DNA of 64,000 nt from Gulosibacter sediminis (lineage in GTDB: Bacteria; Actinomycetota; Actinomycetes; Actinomycetales; Microbacteriaceae). Positions 30,252 to 40,000 of the stretch are shown in pieces. The number at the start of each line of letters is the position of its first letter. Positions within the stretch are counted from its first letter, which is position 1. The stretch lies in contig NZ_CP097160.1 in assembly GCF_023370115.1 (NCBI RefSeq), positions 2,480,001-2,544,000 of the forward strand, in the 5' to 3' direction. A program made the position numbers and the translations under genes. The notes beneath the pieces were generated by a model. That model had not been told where the DNA came from. It ran no database searches and saw only the letters and a list, made by a program, of their open reading frames with translations.

Positions 30252-30542
30252 ATGTCTGATGCTTACACCGTGACGCACGAGCCCGACAACGAGCGCTACG
30301 CCCTCTACCTCGACGATGAGGTCGCCGGTTTCGCGCACTACACCGAGACCGAACACGAGCTCGTCTTCGACCACACCGTGGTCGACCCCGACCATCGCGG
30401 CGCGGGTGTCGCGTCGGAACTCGTGAAGTCGGCACTCGACGACGTGCGCGACAACAGCACGAAGCGCGTCGTGCCCGCGTGCAGCTACGTGCAGGCGTGG
30501 ATCGCGCGGCACGAAGATTACAGCGCTCTCACACAGCGCTAA
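30252..30542 (+). CDS. Small GNAT-family N-acetyltransferase
   Basis: A 96-residue single-domain protein of the YjdJ-like GNAT group. The acetyl-CoA loop appears as VVDPDHRGAGVASELVKSAL and the C-terminus as VPACSYVQAWIARHEDY, both typical. Substrate unknown. TAGCGT lies 6 nt before the ATG and there is no Shine-Dalgarno site. Confidence 0.85.
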   Translation: MSDAYTVTHEPDNERYALYLDDEVAGFAHYTETEHELVFDHTVVDPDHRGAGVASELVKSALDDVRDNSTKRVVPACSYVQAWIARHEDYSALTQR

Positions 30543-30577
30543 CGTTCGTGCCATGGTGCCTCCGTAGCGTGGAAGCC

Positions 30578-31195
30578 ATGAGCAAGCACACGACCCGCAC
30601 CGTATTCGCCCTGTTCGCCGCACCGATTCTGCTCGGCACGCTGGCCGCGTGCTCGAGCGCCGACTCGACATCGACCGACCCGGCGGCCGACAGCGCCGCT
30701 CCAGCCGAGACGGGCACGGCGGTCGAGACCACCGCGCCCGCCGAAACCGCAGCGCCCCAGCCGGATGCGGCGGACGGCGGCAGCGGCACGGTCGACATCG
30801 ACTACACGACCGCGATCACGACTGCGCAGGATGCGGTTGGTCCGGGCGCGATCGCCGTCGCGCTCGACCTCGATGACAACGACTCCGAGCGCTTCGAGAT
30901 CGAGGTCGCCTACGAGGGTGCCGAATACGAAGTCGAGGTCGCGGCCGAAGGCACGGCACGCGTCGACGAGCAGGACGAGGAGGATGACGACGACCACGCG
31001 CGCCTCTCGGAACTCGCGGTGCGCATGGAGCAGGCGATCGCCCTCGCCCAGACGCACCAGGACGGCGCGATCGACAGCGTCGAGCTCGACACCGACGACG
31101 GCGCCCTCGAGTGGGAGATCGACTACGACGATGACGACCAGAGCGCCGACCTCATCATCGACGCAACGACCGGCGACATCCGAGAAGACGACTAG
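30578..31195 (+). CDS. Acidic lipoprotein with PepSY-like repeats
   Basis: A 205-residue exported lipoprotein. The signal peptide ends in the lipobox LGTLAACSS. A Thr/Ala/Pro-rich linker follows, then two regions that look like PepSY domains (TTAITTAQDAVGPGAIAVALDLD...YEVEVA and RMEQAIALAQTHQDGAIDSVELD...LIIDATTGDI). The mature part is very acidic (DEQDEEDDDD). PepSY domains often inhibit or bind proteases or metals, but no role can be assigned here. TAGCGT lies 7 nt before the ATG at 30578, so the mRNA is probably leaderless. Confidence 0.75.
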   Translation: MSKHTTRTVFALFAAPILLGTLAACSSADSTSTDPAADSAAPAETGTAVETTAPAETAAPQPDAADGGSGTVDIDYTTAITTAQDAVGPGAIAVALDLDDNDSERFEIEVAYEGAEYEVEVAAEGTARVDEQDEEDDDDHARLSELAVRMEQAIALAQTHQDGAIDSVELDTDDGALEWEIDYDDDDQSADLIIDATTGDIREDD

Positions 31196-31206
31196 CAGCC
31201 GCGCGG

Positions 31207-32256
31207 CTACGGGACTCGGTTAAGCCAGGCGTCCGTCGCGAACTTCGTACGCACCAGTTCCTCGGCGCGCTCGAGTTCCTCGGGCGTGATCTCGCCCGGG
31301 GCACCGCCGTGGAGGTCGAGGAACGTGTCGCGCAGGTGCGCGATGATGTCGGCCCGCGGCATGCCGGTCTGTGATTTCAGCGGGGAGACCCGCTTCTTCG
31401 CCGACTTCGTGCCCTTGTCACTCATCTTCTCGCGGCCGATGCGCAGCACCTGCACCATCTTCTCGGCGTCGATGTCGTACGACAGCGTCGCGTGGTGCAG
31501 CACGGCACCCGAGCTGAGTCGCTTCTGCGCGGCGCCGCCGATCTTGCCCTGCGGCGATGCAATGTCGTTGAGCGGCTCGTAGCTCGCTTCGATGCCGATG
31601 CTCGTGAGTGCCTCGAGCACCCACTCGTCGAGGAAGCTGTAGGACTCGGCGAAGCTCATGCCCGCGACGAGCTCGGCCGGCACGTAGAGCGAGTACGTCA
31701 CGATCGACCCCGCCTCCATGAACATCGCCCCGCCGCCCGAGATGCGGCGCACGACCTGCACGCCGTACTTCTCGGCGTTCTCGAGGTCGACCTCGTTCTT
31801 CACCGACTGGAACGAGCCGAGCACGACGGCCGACTCGTCCCACTCCCAGAAACGCAGCGTCGGCGGGCGGTGGCCCGCGCCGACCTCCTCGGTGAGCACC
31901 TGGTCGAGCGCGACTTGCGTCATCGGCGAGAGCGGGCCGTGTTGAATGACCTGCCAGTCGTACTCGCGCCAGTCGCGTGCGCCGAGAATCGCCCGGCGCA
32001 CGGCGACGGCGACGGCCTCGGGCGAGAAGCCAAGCAGCACCGCGTCCGCGGGCAGCGCGTCGCGCACCGCGCGGGCGATGTCTTCACTCGTGCTCTCGAG
32101 CGACAGCCCGTTGAGCGCCGCGTTCACGAGTTCGAGGGCCTCGTCGGGCTCGAGGAAGAAGTCGCCGGCGAGGCGCACGTTCGCGAGCGCGCCGTCCTCG
32201 GCGTCGAAGTCAATGACGACAAGCTTGCCGCCGGGAACCTTGTATTCGCCGTGCAC
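31207..32256 (-). CDS. lplA: Lipoate-protein ligase family protein
   Basis: Attaches lipoate (or a related acid) to lysines of 2-oxoacid dehydrogenase or glycine-cleavage proteins. The 349-residue protein has an N-terminal accessory domain (VHGEYKVPGGKLVVIDFDAED...) and a BPL/LplA catalytic domain with RFWEWDESAVVLGSFQS, VVRRISGGGAMFMEAGSIVTYSL and GKIGGAAQKRLSSGAVLHHATLSYD; the lysine in GKIGGAAQ is the catalytic one. A GTG start at 32256 was chosen for its CGGAGG about 9 nt upstream. The gene follows the intact hydrolase and rocD in a likely three-gene operon. Confidence 0.85.
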   Translation of the reverse strand: MHGEYKVPGGKLVVIDFDAEDGALANVRLAGDFFLEPDEALELVNAALNGLSLESTSEDIARAVRDALPADAVLLGFSPEAVAVAVRRAILGARDWREYDWQVIQHGPLSPMTQVALDQVLTEEVGAGHRPPTLRFWEWDESAVVLGSFQSVKNEVDLENAEKYGVQVVRRISGGGAMFMEAGSIVTYSLYVPAELVAGMSFAESYSFLDEWVLEALTSIGIEASYEPLNDIASPQGKIGGAAQKRLSSGAVLHHATLSYDIDAEKMVQVLRIGREKMSDKGTKSAKKRVSPLKSQTGMPRADIIAHLRDTFLDLHGGAPGEITPEELERAEELVRTKFATDAWLNRVP

Positions 32257-32288
32257 GAGTGCCGGCCTCCGATCTTCGGTCGTGTGCG

Positions 32289-33215
32289 TTAGCGCCCGAG
32301 TTCGCTCGGCGCGCGAAGGTGCCAGTCGAGCCACTCGACGAGGTCGGTCGTGGCGTCGGCTCGGTTGAGTTCGTTGAAGACTTCGTGGCGGGCATCGTCG
32401 TAGATGCGCAACGTCACGTCTTGCATCCGCGACAGGTGGCGGTAGTACCAGGCGAGCGCCCGGGCGCCGCGGCCGCGGTTCGAGACCGGGTCTTCGCTGC
32501 CACCAAGGATGTACATGGGCACGCGCGCGGCGCGGCCCGTGAGCAGCGGCCGCGGCACCGAGAAAGCGCCGAGCACGGCCGGAATATCGAGCATGTCTGA
32601 CTGGCCGATGTCGAAGCCGTAGCGGTCGTCGATCATCCACTTGATCTCGGCCTTGTCGCGCGTGAGCCAGCTCATGCCATGCCCGTCACCGTCCCACTGC
32701 TCGTTGAAGTTGCCGGTGTTCGCGATGCCAGGGATGAGCAGGGTCGTGCCCGACCAGACGACGGCATCGAAGAGGGTCGGGTTGGTGGCGAGAATCTGCT
32801 GCCCCATGAGCGAACCCCACGAGTGTCCGAATTCGACGAACGGGATGCCCGGGTAGAGCTCCTTGCCCCACTCGATAACGCGGCGCACGACGCGAATTGA
32901 GTCGCGCATCCCGTGCTCGCCCATGACGCCGATGCCCTTGTCGTTCACGCCCGTGCGGCCGTGGCCGATGTGGTCGTTCGCGATGACGGCGTAGCCCGCG
33001 GCGGTGAGGTCGTTCGCGAGGCGCTGGTAGCGGCGCGCGTGTTCGCCCGCGCCGTGCGAGATGTGGATGAGCGCGACCGGTTCACCCTCGGGCCGCCACT
33101 CGTAGATGTGCACCGAGACGCCGTTCACGTCGAGCAGATGCTCGCGGTAGTCGACCTCGAACCCGTCGTTCGTCGTGTCGATGCCGGGCGTGTAGAAGCG
33201 GTCGGCGACGCCCAT
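32289..33215 (-). CDS. Alpha/beta hydrolase, monoacylglycerol-lipase-like (intact paralogue)
   Basis: A 308-residue serine hydrolase related to monoglyceride lipases. The nucleophile is Ser132 in FGHSWGSLMG, the acid lies near ILGGSEDP, and His277 sits in YDDARHEVFNE. An HISHGAGEHA segment forms the oxyanion region. It is about 60% identical by eye over 270 residues to the truncated copy at 4340-5284. The ATG overlaps the rocD stop (TGATG). The natural ester substrate is unknown. Confidence 0.85.
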   Translation of the reverse strand: MGVADRFYTPGIDTTNDGFEVDYREHLLDVNGVSVHIYEWRPEGEPVALIHISHGAGEHARRYQRLANDLTAAGYAVIANDHIGHGRTGVNDKGIGVMGEHGMRDSIRVVRRVIEWGKELYPGIPFVEFGHSWGSLMGQQILATNPTLFDAVVWSGTTLLIPGIANTGNFNEQWDGDGHGMSWLTRDKAEIKWMIDDRYGFDIGQSDMLDIPAVLGAFSVPRPLLTGRAARVPMYILGGSEDPVSNRGRGARALAWYYRHLSRMQDVTLRIYDDARHEVFNELNRADATTDLVEWLDWHLRAPSELGR

Positions 33216-34474
33216 CAGCCCTCGACTCCTGCCTGCGCGGCCTCCCAGCGAGCGTCAATTACGGCGGTGAACTCGCGCACGAGCAGCGCGATCTCGTCGT
33301 GGTTTGCGATGATCGGCGGCGCGAGGCGCACGGTAATGCCGTGCGTGTCTTTCGCAAGGATGCCGTGGTCGAGCAGGTCGAGACAAACATCGTGCGCGCT
33401 GCCGATCGCCGGGTCGATGTCGACGCCGGCCCAGAGGCCCGCGCCGCGCACCTCGGTGACGCCGCGGCCGATGAGCGACTCAAGCGCGTCGAAGAGCACC
33501 GGGTGGAGCTCCTGGTTGCTGCGCTGCCAGGTGCCGCTCGCGAGTTCGTCGACGACGGCCTGGCCGACGGCCGCGGCCATCGGGTTACCGCCGAAGGTCG
33601 AGCCGTGCGCGCCGGGTGTGAGCACACCGAGCACGTCCTCGTTGCCGATGACGGCCGAGACCGGCAGGATGCCGCCGCCGAGCGCCTTCGCGACCGTGAT
33701 GAGGTCGGGCTCGACGCCCTCGGCCTGGAACCGGAAGGTCGTGCCGGTGCGGCCGAGGCCCGTCTGCACCTCGTCGAAGATGAGCAGCACGTTGCGTTCG
33801 CGCGTGATGCGGCGCACCTCGGCGAGGTAGCCCTCGTCGGGCAGGAGGATGCCGGCCTCGCCCAGGATGGGCTCGAGGATGACGGCGACGGTGTCGTCGT
33901 CGATCGCCCGTTCGACCGCGGCCGCGTCGTTGAACGGCACGAGCTCGAAGCCGGGCGTGTAGGGGCCGTAGTCGGCGCGGGCCACCGGGTCGTCGCTGAG
34001 CGAGACCATCGTCATGGTGCGGCCGTGGAAGTTGCCTTGCATGCCGATCACCTTCTGGCGGCCGTTCTCGACGCCCTTGACCTTGACGCCCCACTTGCGG
34101 GCGACCTTGATCGCGGTCTCGTTCGCCTCGGCGCCGGTGTTCATGATGAGCACCTGGTCTTTGCCCGCGAGCTTCGCGAGGCCCTCGGCGAAGTCGCCGA
34201 GGCCCTCAACGAACACCGCACGCGACGCGAGCGAGATCGTGGCCATCTGGTCGCGGGCCGCCGCGAGGAACTTCGGATAGGCGTGGCCGAAGGTCGTCGC
34301 CGAGAACGCCGAGAGGCAGTCAAGGTAACGCTTGCCGTCGACGTCGGTGACCCAGGATCCTTCGCCGGAGGCGAGCACGATCGGCAACGGTGCGTAGTTG
34401 TTCGCCGTAAACTGCTCGACCTTGGTTACTTCCTGCAGCTCGCGTTCGCTGAGTCTGGCCCGCTCATCTGTCAT
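33215..34474 (-). CDS. rocD: Ornithine aminotransferase-like class III aminotransferase
   Basis: A 419-residue PLP enzyme that most resembles ornithine-oxo-acid aminotransferase (ornithine -> glutamate semialdehyde). Marks are the N-terminal SGEGSWVTDVDGKRYLDCLS, the LIMNTGAEANETAIKVARKW segment, DEVQTGLGRTG and the PLP lysine in ITVAKALGGGILPVSA. TAGGCT lies 7 nt before the ATG at 34474 and no Shine-Dalgarno is present. It heads a unit with the hydrolase and lplA. Related aminotransferases (acetylornithine, GABA) are possible but less similar. Confidence 0.8.
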   Translation of the reverse strand: MTDERARLSERELQEVTKVEQFTANNYAPLPIVLASGEGSWVTDVDGKRYLDCLSAFSATTFGHAYPKFLAAARDQMATISLASRAVFVEGLGDFAEGLAKLAGKDQVLIMNTGAEANETAIKVARKWGVKVKGVENGRQKVIGMQGNFHGRTMTMVSLSDDPVARADYGPYTPGFELVPFNDAAAVERAIDDDTVAVILEPILGEAGILLPDEGYLAEVRRITRERNVLLIFDEVQTGLGRTGTTFRFQAEGVEPDLITVAKALGGGILPVSAVIGNEDVLGVLTPGAHGSTFGGNPMAAAVGQAVVDELASGTWQRSNQELHPVLFDALESLIGRGVTEVRGAGLWAGVDIDPAIGSAHDVCLDLLDHGILAKDTHGITVRLAPPIIANHDEIALLVREFTAVIDARWEAAQAGVEG

Positions 34475-34494
34475 GGGTGCAAGCCTAGCGCGCA

Positions 34495-34532
34495 CGCGCC
34501 GGGCGCCCCATGAACTCGGGGCACCCGGCGCG
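34495..34532 (-). terminator. Terminator hairpin after the zinc dehydrogenase gene
   Basis: Arms 34495-34509 and 34518-34532 pair over 15 positions with one mismatch around an 8-nt loop. It lies just after the stop of the dehydrogenase gene and just before the rocD promoter. Confidence 0.75.
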
Positions 34533-34545
34533 AGGCAGGCACTGG

Positions 34546-35616
34546 CTAGTTGCCGTCCTTCGAGACGAGGATCTTCACGGCCGTCTCGTTGTGGTTGATG
34601 AGGGTGTCGAAGCCCTTCTCAACGAGGTCGTCAAGCGCGATCTTGCCGGTGATGAAGGGCTTGAGGTTGACCTTGCCCTCCTCGACGAGCTTGATCGTGT
34701 CGGGGTGGTTGTTCACGTAGGCGATCGAGCCGCGCATGTCGATCTCCTTCATGACGAGCTTGTGCATGTCGAAGTCGGCCTTGTGGCCCCAAATCGAGAC
34801 GATGAGCAGCACACCGGTCGGGCGCAGCGCATCCATGAGCGTGTCGAGCACGACCTGCACGCTCGTGGCCTCGAACGCGACATCCGCACCCTTACCACCG
34901 GTGCGCTTGCGAATCTCCTCGGGCACGTCGACCTCGCGCGGGTCGAACGCCTCGTCCACAACGCCCGCTTCGAGCGCCTTCTGGCGGCGCAGCTCGCTGA
35001 GCTCTGAGACATAGACGGTGACGCCGATCGCCTTGAGCACGGTCGCGGTGAGCAGGCCGATGGGGCCCGCGCCGCCGACGAGGGCGGTCTGGCCGGCGAC
35101 GGCACCCGAGCGGTCGACCGCGTGCTTCGCGACCGAAAGCGGCTCGATGAGCGCGGCCTCGTCGAGGGGGATGTCCTTCGAGATCTTGTGCACCCAGCGC
35201 TCGCGCACGACGATCTTCTCGGCAAGGCCGCCACCGCGGCCGGCGAGGCCGATGAAGTTCATGTTCGGCGAGAGGTGGTAGTCGCGGCTGCTCGGGCCGG
35301 TGTCGACGTCGTCGGCGATGATGTACGGCTCAACCACCACGTGGTCGCCGACCTCAACGCCCGTGACGCCCTCGCCGACCTCGTAGACGACGCCCGACAT
35401 CTCGTGCCCGAGCGTGACCGGCGATTCCTCGCCGGAGATCGGATGCGGGTGGCCCTGCGGCGGGCAGAAGATGGGCCCGTCGAGGAACTCGTGCAGGTCG
35501 GTGCCGCAGATGCCGCAGTAGGCGACGTCGATGCCGACCGTGCCCGGTTCGACCGTGGGTGCCTCGATGTCTTCGATGCGAATGTCGTGGTTGCCGTAGT
35601 AACGAGCTGCCTTCAT
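34546..35616 (-). CDS. Zinc-dependent alcohol dehydrogenase, (R,R)-butanediol dehydrogenase type
   Basis: A 356-residue medium-chain dehydrogenase. It has the catalytic-zinc cysteine in YCGICGTDLHEFLDGP, the GHEMSGVV motif, the butanediol-dehydrogenase phrase FCPPQGHPHPISGEESPVTLGHE, and the Rossmann motif GGAGPIGLLTATVL. The usual reaction is reversible oxidation of 2,3-butanediol or acetoin with NAD. The ATG at 35616 has GGAGGGTG upstream. It lies 89 bp downstream of the GlcD-like gene and ends in a hairpin. Confidence 0.85.
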   Translation of the reverse strand: MKAARYYGNHDIRIEDIEAPTVEPGTVGIDVAYCGICGTDLHEFLDGPIFCPPQGHPHPISGEESPVTLGHEMSGVVYEVGEGVTGVEVGDHVVVEPYIIADDVDTGPSSRDYHLSPNMNFIGLAGRGGGLAEKIVVRERWVHKISKDIPLDEAALIEPLSVAKHAVDRSGAVAGQTALVGGAGPIGLLTATVLKAIGVTVYVSELSELRRQKALEAGVVDEAFDPREVDVPEEIRKRTGGKGADVAFEATSVQVVLDTLMDALRPTGVLLIVSIWGHKADFDMHKLVMKEIDMRGSIAYVNNHPDTIKLVEEGKVNLKPFITGKIALDDLVEKGFDTLINHNETAVKILVSKDGN

Positions 35617-35705
35617 TTCACCCTCCATGTAGGTCCTTCTGGGACACCTCAATTATCGGCCCGCGAACCGTAAGTTTCGCTGAAGCCGGAGGGGAAAACC
35701 GGTGG

Positions 35706-37073
35706 CTACTGCGGGAACATTTTGCCCGGGTTGAGAATGCCCTGCGGGTCGAAGACGGCCTTGATCTGCCGTTGCAGCCCGAGCTGTGTGTCACCGAGCT
35801 CGTCGCCGAGCCAGCGGCGCTTGAGCATGCCGATGCCGTGCTCGCCCGAGAGCGTGCCGCCGAGCTCGAGCGCGGCCTCGAACAACTCGCCCGCGGCCTG
35901 CCAGATCTCGTCGGGCACCGCATCCGCCGAGCCCTCGAACACGAACGTGGGGTGCAGGTTGCCGTCGCCGGCGTGCGCCGGGCAGGCGATGAAGACGTCG
36001 TACTTCGCGGCGATCGCCTCGACCCGCTCGAACATGTCGGCCATCCGCGAGCGCGGCACGGCGCAGTCTTCGACGAGCATCGCGCCCATCGCCTCGAGGG
36101 CGGGGAAGCCACGGCGGCGTACGTCAACGAGGGTCGCCGCCGACTCGGGGTCGAGCGTGAGTTCGGCCGAGGTCGCGAGCGGCGAGACGAGCTCGAGGAT
36201 GCGCTCGGCCTCGCCCCGCGCATCCGCCCCGTCGGTCTGGATGAGCAAGTAGGTGTTGCCCTGCGACGCGAGGTCGACGCCCGTCGCGTTCGAGGCGGCG
36301 ACGAGCATGTTGCGGTCGAGCAGCTCCATGATCGCGGGGCGGATGCCGGCGGCGGTGACGGCGGCGGATGCGTCGGCCGCGTCGCGCACGCCCGCGAAGT
36401 ACGCGCCGATGGTCGGCACCTCGCCGGTGATCGCGGGCCGCAGCTTCAGGGTCGCCTCGACGATGACGCCGAGCGTGCCCTCGCTGCCGATCATGAGCGC
36501 GCAGAGGTCGTAGCCGGTGACGCCCTTGACGGTGCGGTGGCCTACCTCGATGAGCTCACCCGACGCAAGCACGACCTTGAGCGCGAGCACCGCCTCGCGG
36601 GTGACGCCGTACTTTGCGCAGAGCAGGCCGCCCGCGTTCATCGCGATGTTGCCACCGACGCTCGAGAAGTCCTTCGACGCGGGGTCGGGCGGCCACCACA
36701 GGCCCTGCTTCGCGAGTTCGGCGTTGAGCTCGCCGTTGAGAATTCCGGGCTCGACGACGCAGAGTTGGTCGTCGGGCTGCACCTCGAGAATGCGACGCAT
36801 GCCCGCGGTCGAGAGCACGATCTCGCCCTCGCCGGCCGAGGCGGCGCCCGCGAGGCCCGAGCCGGCGCCGCGGGGCACGATCGGCGTGCGCGTCTCGCTC
36901 GCGATGCGGCAGGTCGCCTGCACGTCCTCAATCGTCGCCGCCTCCACGAGCGCGAGCGGCCTGCCCACCGCGAGCGCACCCGAGCGGTCGGTGCGCAGCG
37001 TCGCGAGCACCGCGGGGTCGGTGACGACGCGCTCGCCGAGCTGCTCCCGCAGGAGCTCGAGGACTGCCGGCAT
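35706..37073 (-). CDS. FAD-linked oxidase, glycolate oxidase GlcD / D-lactate dehydrogenase type
   Basis: A 455-residue flavoprotein that oxidises a 2-hydroxy acid to a 2-oxo acid. The N-terminal FAD-binding domain contains PIVPRGAGSGLAGAASAG and SSVGGNIAMNAGG; the C-terminal domain has CPAHAGDGNLHPTFVF and SGEHGIGMLKRRWL. GlcD-type enzymes often work with GlcE/GlcF subunits, but none is encoded here, so a single-subunit D-lactate or D-2-hydroxyglutarate dehydrogenase is equally possible. Its ATG overlaps the stop of the PutA-like gene (TAATG). Confidence 0.85.
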   Translation of the reverse strand: MPAVLELLREQLGERVVTDPAVLATLRTDRSGALAVGRPLALVEAATIEDVQATCRIASETRTPIVPRGAGSGLAGAASAGEGEIVLSTAGMRRILEVQPDDQLCVVEPGILNGELNAELAKQGLWWPPDPASKDFSSVGGNIAMNAGGLLCAKYGVTREAVLALKVVLASGELIEVGHRTVKGVTGYDLCALMIGSEGTLGVIVEATLKLRPAITGEVPTIGAYFAGVRDAADASAAVTAAGIRPAIMELLDRNMLVAASNATGVDLASQGNTYLLIQTDGADARGEAERILELVSPLATSAELTLDPESAATLVDVRRRGFPALEAMGAMLVEDCAVPRSRMADMFERVEAIAAKYDVFIACPAHAGDGNLHPTFVFEGSADAVPDEIWQAAGELFEAALELGGTLSGEHGIGMLKRRWLGDELGDTQLGLQRQIKAVFDPQGILNPGKMFPQ

Positions 37074-40000
37074 TACGCCCCTTCAGGTCGTCGCAGCTGC
37101 CCGCCCTCGGAGAGCACGCTGACGTTGTGGTCAATGACGAGTTCGTGCGGGAACAGCTGCTGCACCCGCTCGTCGCGGTAGCCGAAGCGGTGCGCCGTGA
37201 TCGAGATCGACTGCTCGCGCAGGAACGGCAGCATCTCGAGCCGGCCCGCGAGCGTGACATCGTCAGAGAACAGGGCGATGTCGACCGAGTTCTTGAGGTG
37301 CGCGCAAAGCTGGCTGCGCGAGCCGCCGAGCAGTCGGATGCGCGGGGCCTCGACCAGCCCCTCATCGCGCATGCGCTCGAGGAACTCGTCGTCGCGCTCG
37401 ATGCGCACCTGCGCCTCGCGCTGCGCGAGCTCGCGCAGCAGGGTCGGCGGTAGCTCGTTCGCGGTCGAGATGAGGAACTTCGCGCGGGCGGCCGAGGCGG
37501 CGACGAGCACCTGCCCGAGTTCGGCGGCGGTCGCGTCGGCCGAGATGCGGATGAGGCAGAGCGCCGGCCGGTAGCGCAGCAGGTTGCGCTCGACCGGGAG
37601 GTTCGTGACGTCGACGACCTCGCCATACTCTTCGTTCCAGGCGATCTGGCAGCTCAGCGCGGTGCGGCGCACGCGCTCGAAGTCGTCGAAGGCGAGCCCG
37701 GGCTGGAGCGCTTCGATGAGGCGGGCGGTCGATTCTTCGAGGCCGCGCAGGTGCAGCGTGTGCGACTGCGAGTGCTCGGCGGGGCGCCAGGCGCCGAGGT
37801 GGAGCAGCGTGTTCGGGCCGCCCGACTTCAGCTTGGTGCCGATCATCGAGCGCTTCCAACCGCCGTAGGGCTGGCGCTGCACGCGGTGCTCGACGACGTC
37901 GCGGTTGACGAAGAGGTTGCCCGCCTCGACGCCCTGCACCCACTGCGCGATCTCGGAGCGGTCGAGCGAGAACAGGCCCGCGCCGAGGCCATAGTCGAGG
38001 TGGTTCTGCAGCTCGATCGCGGCGTTGAGGTGGTCGGCGTGCACGATGTTGATGACGGGCACCGCGGCGTCGTTGCGCAGCAGCGGCGATGTCGGCTTCA
38101 CGCCCGTGCGCACGCCCGGCGTCCAGAGCCGGCCGGTGTCGTCGAGGCTGCGCGGCTCGACGAGCCAGCGCTCACCCTCGGCAAGCTCCGTGAGCATCTC
38201 GTAGCCCTTGCCCGCGGCCTTCGCGACGAGCGGGCCCGCGTGCACAGAGGGGTCGGCCGGGTAGCCGATGCGCGTCGAGGCGACGGCGTCGGCGAGCTGC
38301 TCGGCGAAGCGGCTCTTGAACGCCGCCGAGCCGACGAGAATCGCGGTCGACGGCCGCAGCGGGTCTTGCCCCGCCGCGCTGACGACGCTGTGAGCGATGT
38401 CGCGCGCGGCCTGGTCGTAGTCGGCCGCCGGCGTGACGATGACCGAGCTCTTGCCGCCCGAGCCGCCGATGAGCGGCAGGTCGGGCCGCCACTCGAGAAA
38501 GTGCGAGGCGGTGTTGTAGGCGCCCTGCATGAGCACGCGCTCGACGCGCTCGTCGACGATGAGCTCGCGCCCGAGCTGGTCGTCGGTGATGCGCGAGTAG
38601 TCGTTGCCGGCCACCTGCAGCAGGCCGTCGGCGAGCTCGGTCGACCAGAACACGCGGGCGACGATCGCCGCAGTGCGCTCGGTGCGCGGCGAGGGCTTGA
38701 GAATCACGGCCGAGCCCGCGCCGAGGGCCGCGACGAGAATCGACACGACCGACGAGACGGGGAAGATCCAGCCGGGCACCGCGACGCTGACGGCCACGGG
38801 CTCGAACTCGGCCCCCTGCATCCGGTCGAGCTGGCGCGCGAGGTGCGCGTCGTAGTTCGCGAGGTCGATGGCGTGGCTCACGTCGCGATCGATCTCGTCG
38901 AAGGCGAGGCCGGTCTCAGACATGGCGACCTCGATGAGGCGGGCGCGATTCGCGTCGAGCGCCTTCGCGATCTGTTCGAGTGTCGCCGCACGCTCCCAGC
39001 CGCTCGTCTGCCGCCACGAGTCGCCGGCGACGTGCGCGCGATCGATGATCTCCTGCACCTGCTCGACCGAGCCGAGCTGGTGTTCGGCGGCCTCGTCGAC
39101 GCCGAGTTCGCTGCGCGCCGCGCGGCGCTGGATGTTGCTGGCCCAGTCGCGCACGTTCTCGAGCGTCGGGTCGCTGAGCGGGTCGTTGCGGAACGTGTTG
39201 CGCAGGATGCGTCCGCGGCGCAGCCCGAGCACGACCTCGGTGAGGTTCGGGGTCGCGCCGGTCTCGGCCGGGTTGATCGAGCCGGAGGCGTCGCCGGCCG
39301 GCATGACGCCGGTCTCTTGCGGCTCGGGCCGGTCGACGGGCAGGCCCGCGCCGAGGTCACGGTCGCCAAGCACCGTCGTCGCTTGCGCCTCCTGCGCAAG
39401 GTTGCTCAGATCGACCGAGTCGGTGAGCAGGGTGTCGCGCGTGGCGGGCTCGGGCTCGTCTTCGAACATGCCCTCGGGGAACAGCTCGAGCTTGATCGCG
39501 GCGGTGACGCCCGGGGCATCCTCGGGCGCGATGCGCTCCTGGTGCCGCAGCTGGCCCGCGGGAATCTGGTGCATCCGCGCGACCGCCGAGAGCAGCCGCT
39601 CCTGCTGCGGCCCAAGGCCGTCGACGCTTGTCTCTTCGTGCGCCTCGACGTGCTGCCGGGCCCGATCGGTCACGATCGCGCGCAGATACGCGGCGGCCGG
39701 TCGCCAGCCGGCGTTCTCGGGCAGCTGCGCGACGCGCATCGTCAGGTCGACCCCGAGCTCGCGCAGCCGCGTCAGCTCAGCCTCGGTGGTGTCGGGCCGA
39801 ATCACGACGCCAACGCGGGTGAAGCTCTCGCGCGCCCGGGCGATCGAGGCCGCGAGTGTCGCATCCATCGCCACCGTGCTGTCGACCTCGAGCTCGAGCA
39901 CCCCGCGGTGCTCGGCCGTGAGCACGCCGTCGATGAGGCGCGCCATGTTCGCGTCGACGTCTTCGTCGGTGAGGTAGGTTGCGACGCGCCAGCCGTTGCG